Of a stretch of 64,000 nt of DNA, positions 62,526 through 64,000 are shown in pieces. Where the stretch lies: contig NZ_CP015098.1 of the NCBI RefSeq assembly GCF_001611795.1, positions 5,208,001 to 5,272,000 of the forward strand, written 5' to 3'. A program made the translations under genes and the position numbers. Below the pieces are notes generated by a model, which ran no database searches, was not told the DNA's origin, and worked only from the letters and a program-made list of their open reading frames with translations. Source of the stretch: Streptomyces qaidamensis. GTDB taxonomy: Bacteria; Actinomycetota; Actinomycetes; Streptomycetales; Streptomycetaceae. Numbering within the stretch: position 1 is the first letter of the stretch; every line of letters starts with the position of its first letter.

Positions 62526-62795
62526 GGCGGGCTGCGGGGGCTTCGGGTCCGGGTTGTGGAGGTGCGCGGGGGGCGGGCTGCGTGGACTCGTCGGGTTCGG
62601 GTCGCGGCTGGGCTCGGGGCTGGGCTGCGTGGGTTTCGGGTTCGGGTCGCGGAGGTGCGTGGGGGCGGGCTGCGTGGGTTTCGGGTTCGGGTCGCGGAGG
62701 TGCGCGGGGGCGGGCTGCGTGGGATTCGGGCTCCGGTCGCGGATGTGCTCGGGGCTGGGCCGCCTGGGCGCGTCGGGCTCGGGTCGCGGGGTGGG
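62526..62795. repeat. 45-bp tandem repeat, about six copies
   Basis: Unit begins CGGGCTGCGTGGGTTTCGGG and is about 45 bp long; two central copies are almost identical and outer ones diverge. On the minus strand it would read as 15-residue Pro-rich repeats (NPKPTQPAPAHLRDP). The 62497-62874 gap has no other feature; both strands stay open only because the unit length is a multiple of three. Confidence 0.85.
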
Positions 62796-62874
62796 TGCCG
62801 CACGGGTCTTGACTTCGCAAGGCCCCCGCGCGACATTCCCACCCCTTACGCGTTCTCGTCGGGCTGGAGCGGCC

Positions 62875-64000
62875 ATGACCACTCGCACGGACACCGCAGG
62901 AACCACCGAAGGCCTGTCCCGAAGACGCCTGCTGGCCGGGGCCGCCGGTGCCGGTCTCGCGGTCGCCGCGGGGGTCCAACAGGGCGCCCAGGCAGCCGAC
63001 TTACCCCCGCTGGGCACGTACGACGTCGTCGTCGTCGGCTCCGGCGCCGCGGGCATGACCGCCGCCCTGACCGCCGCGCGCCAGGGCCTGAGCTGTGTGG
63101 TCGTGGAGAAGGCGCCGACCTTCGGAGGTTCGGCCGCCCGCTCCGGCGCCGGGATCTGGATCCCCAACAACTCCGTGATCCTCGCGGCCGGGGTCCCGGA
63201 CACCCCCGCGAAGGCCGCCGCCTACCTCGCCGCCGTCGTCGGCCCGGAGGTCCCCGCCGACCGGCAGCGTGCCTTCCTCGCCCACGGCCCGGCGACGATC
63301 TCCTTCGTCATGGCGAACAGCCCGCTCCGGTTCCGCTGGATGGAGGGCTACAGCGACTACTACCCCGAGCTGCCCGGCGGCCTGCCGAACGGCCGCTCCA
63401 TCGAGCCCGACCAGCTCGACGGCAACCTCCTGGGCGCCGAGCTGGCGCACCTGAACCCGCCCTACATGGACGTCCCCGCCGGCATGGTCGTCTTCAGCGC
63501 CGACTACAAGTGGGTCGCCCTGGCCGCGGTGAACGCCCGGGGCGCGGCCGTCGCCGCCCAGTGCCTGGCCCGCGGCGCGAAGGCCGCGACGCTCGGCCAG
63601 AAGCCCCTGACGATGGGCCAGGCGCTGGCGGCGGGCCTGCGCGCGGGCCTGCGCTCGGCCGGGGTCCCCGTCTGGCTGAACACGCCCCTGACGGACCTGC
63701 ACGTCGAGAACGGCACGGTCACGGGAGCCGTCGTCACCCGCGACGGCACTCCCGGCCTGGTCCGCGCCCGCCGGGGCGTGATCGTCGGCTCGGGCGGCTT
63801 CGAGCACAACGCGGCGATGCGGGAACGCTTCCAGCGGCAGCCCATCGGCACGGAGTGGACCGTCGGGGCGAAGGAGAACACCGGCGACGGCATCCGGGCG
63901 GGGGAGCGGCTGGGCGCGGCACTCGACCTGATGGAGGACGCGTGGTGGGGCCCGGCGATCCCGATCCCCGGCCGACCGTACTTCTGCCTCGCCGAACGCA
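62875..64000 (+). CDS. FAD-dependent dehydrogenase, KstD-like (partial at window end)
   Basis: 375 residues are visible and the gene continues past the window. A Tat signal (SRRRLLAGAAGAGLAVAAGV) precedes the FAD Rossmann motif VVVVGSGAAGMTAAL near residue 51 and GGSAARSGAGIWIPNN. MEGYSDYYPELPGG matches the active-site tyrosine loop of 3-ketosteroid delta-1-dehydrogenases. A Tat signal is unusual for KstD, which is normally cytoplasmic, so a related exported flavoprotein is possible. ATG 62875 follows GGAG. Confidence 0.85.
   Translation, partial: MTTRTDTAGTTEGLSRRRLLAGAAGAGLAVAAGVQQGAQAADLPPLGTYDVVVVGSGAAGMTAALTAARQGLSCVVVEKAPTFGGSAARSGAGIWIPNNSVILAAGVPDTPAKAAAYLAAVVGPEVPADRQRAFLAHGPATISFVMANSPLRFRWMEGYSDYYPELPGGLPNGRSIEPDQLDGNLLGAELAHLNPPYMDVPAGMVVFSADYKWVALAAVNARGAAVAAQCLARGAKAATLGQKPLTMGQALAAGLRAGLRSAGVPVWLNTPLTDLHVENGTVTGAVVTRDGTPGLVRARRGVIVGSGGFEHNAAMRERFQRQPIGTEWTVGAKENTGDGIRAGERLGAALDLMEDAWWGPAIPIPGRPYFCLAER

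Noticed and set aside
62526..62795. CRISPR-like array
   Set aside because: The units are contiguous without unique spacers, and no cas genes are present.
62493..63203. Minus-strand Pro-rich 236-residue protein over the 45-bp repeats
   Set aside because: It runs antisense into the KstD-like gene, has no signal or ribosome site, and the repeat length divisible by three explains the open frame.

Overview
This is a chromosomal window from a high-GC actinobacterium, almost certainly a Streptomyces. GC is very high with G/C-ending codons throughout. It has the futalosine menaquinone genes, class I lysyl-tRNA synthetase, DUF2637, DUF3558, DUF397 and DUF7848 proteins, Tat-exported lipoproteins, many GTG/TTG starts and several apparently leaderless genes. 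Most genes are housekeeping or common Streptomyces accessory genes. No tRNA, rRNA, CRISPR array or intact insertion sequence was found.

Layout. 0-8 kb: a DinB protein, a decayed DUF2690 gene, argS and lysS, a DUF2637 membrane protein and two DUF3558 lipoproteins. 8-16 kb: RNA ligase RtcB, a short-chain dehydrogenase, an NTF2-like protein, YnfA, an HxlR regulator divergent from a quinone-oxidoreductase-like enzyme, a flavin monooxygenase and an OmpR-type two-component system. 16-27.5 kb is a scarred accessory zone. It holds an acetyltransferase pseudogene, a GvpU-like gene, a methyltransferase fragment, an MFS exporter with a divergent WYL regulator, a truncated dTDP-glucose dehydratase, a NarL-type two-component pair with an ABC exporter, a DUF418 membrane protein and an integrase remnant. 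27.5-37 kb: hemL, a histidine phosphatase and the System II cytochrome c biogenesis operon (resA-ccdA-resB-ccsB). 37-45 kb: a possible mini-cluster (stand-alone condensation domain, deaminase, two-domain MerR regulator, UvrA2-like ATPase, ferritin-like protein), then a WhiJ-like XRE/DUF397 module. 45.6-52 kb: the late menaquinone genes (UbiD-type decarboxylase, mqnP, ubiX, mqnE), a rhomboid protease, an Lrp regulator and UdgX. 53-54.8 kb: a DAACS symporter behind a cysteine-rich leader peptide and a three-half-site operator. 54.9-61.3 kb: fatty-acid genes (TetR, MaoC, FabG4-like, thiolase, acyl-CoA ligase). 61.4-64 kb: an orphan sugar-binding lipoprotein, a 45-bp tandem repeat and the start of a ketosteroid dehydrogenase-like flavoprotein.

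How the genes work together. Two respiratory modules stand out: haem and cytochrome c assembly (hemL, Res/Ccs) and menaquinone completion (mqn genes). The regulatory features most worth testing are the cysteine leader ahead of the symporter, a 17-codon reading frame that takes the only good ribosome-binding site ahead of the UvrA2 gene, the paired palindromes between the FabG4-like and thiolase genes, and the WYL operator. From memory of S. coelicolor, the argS-lysS block and the hemL block lie far apart there, so the scarred middle zone may mark an old rearrangement or insertion; this is inference only.
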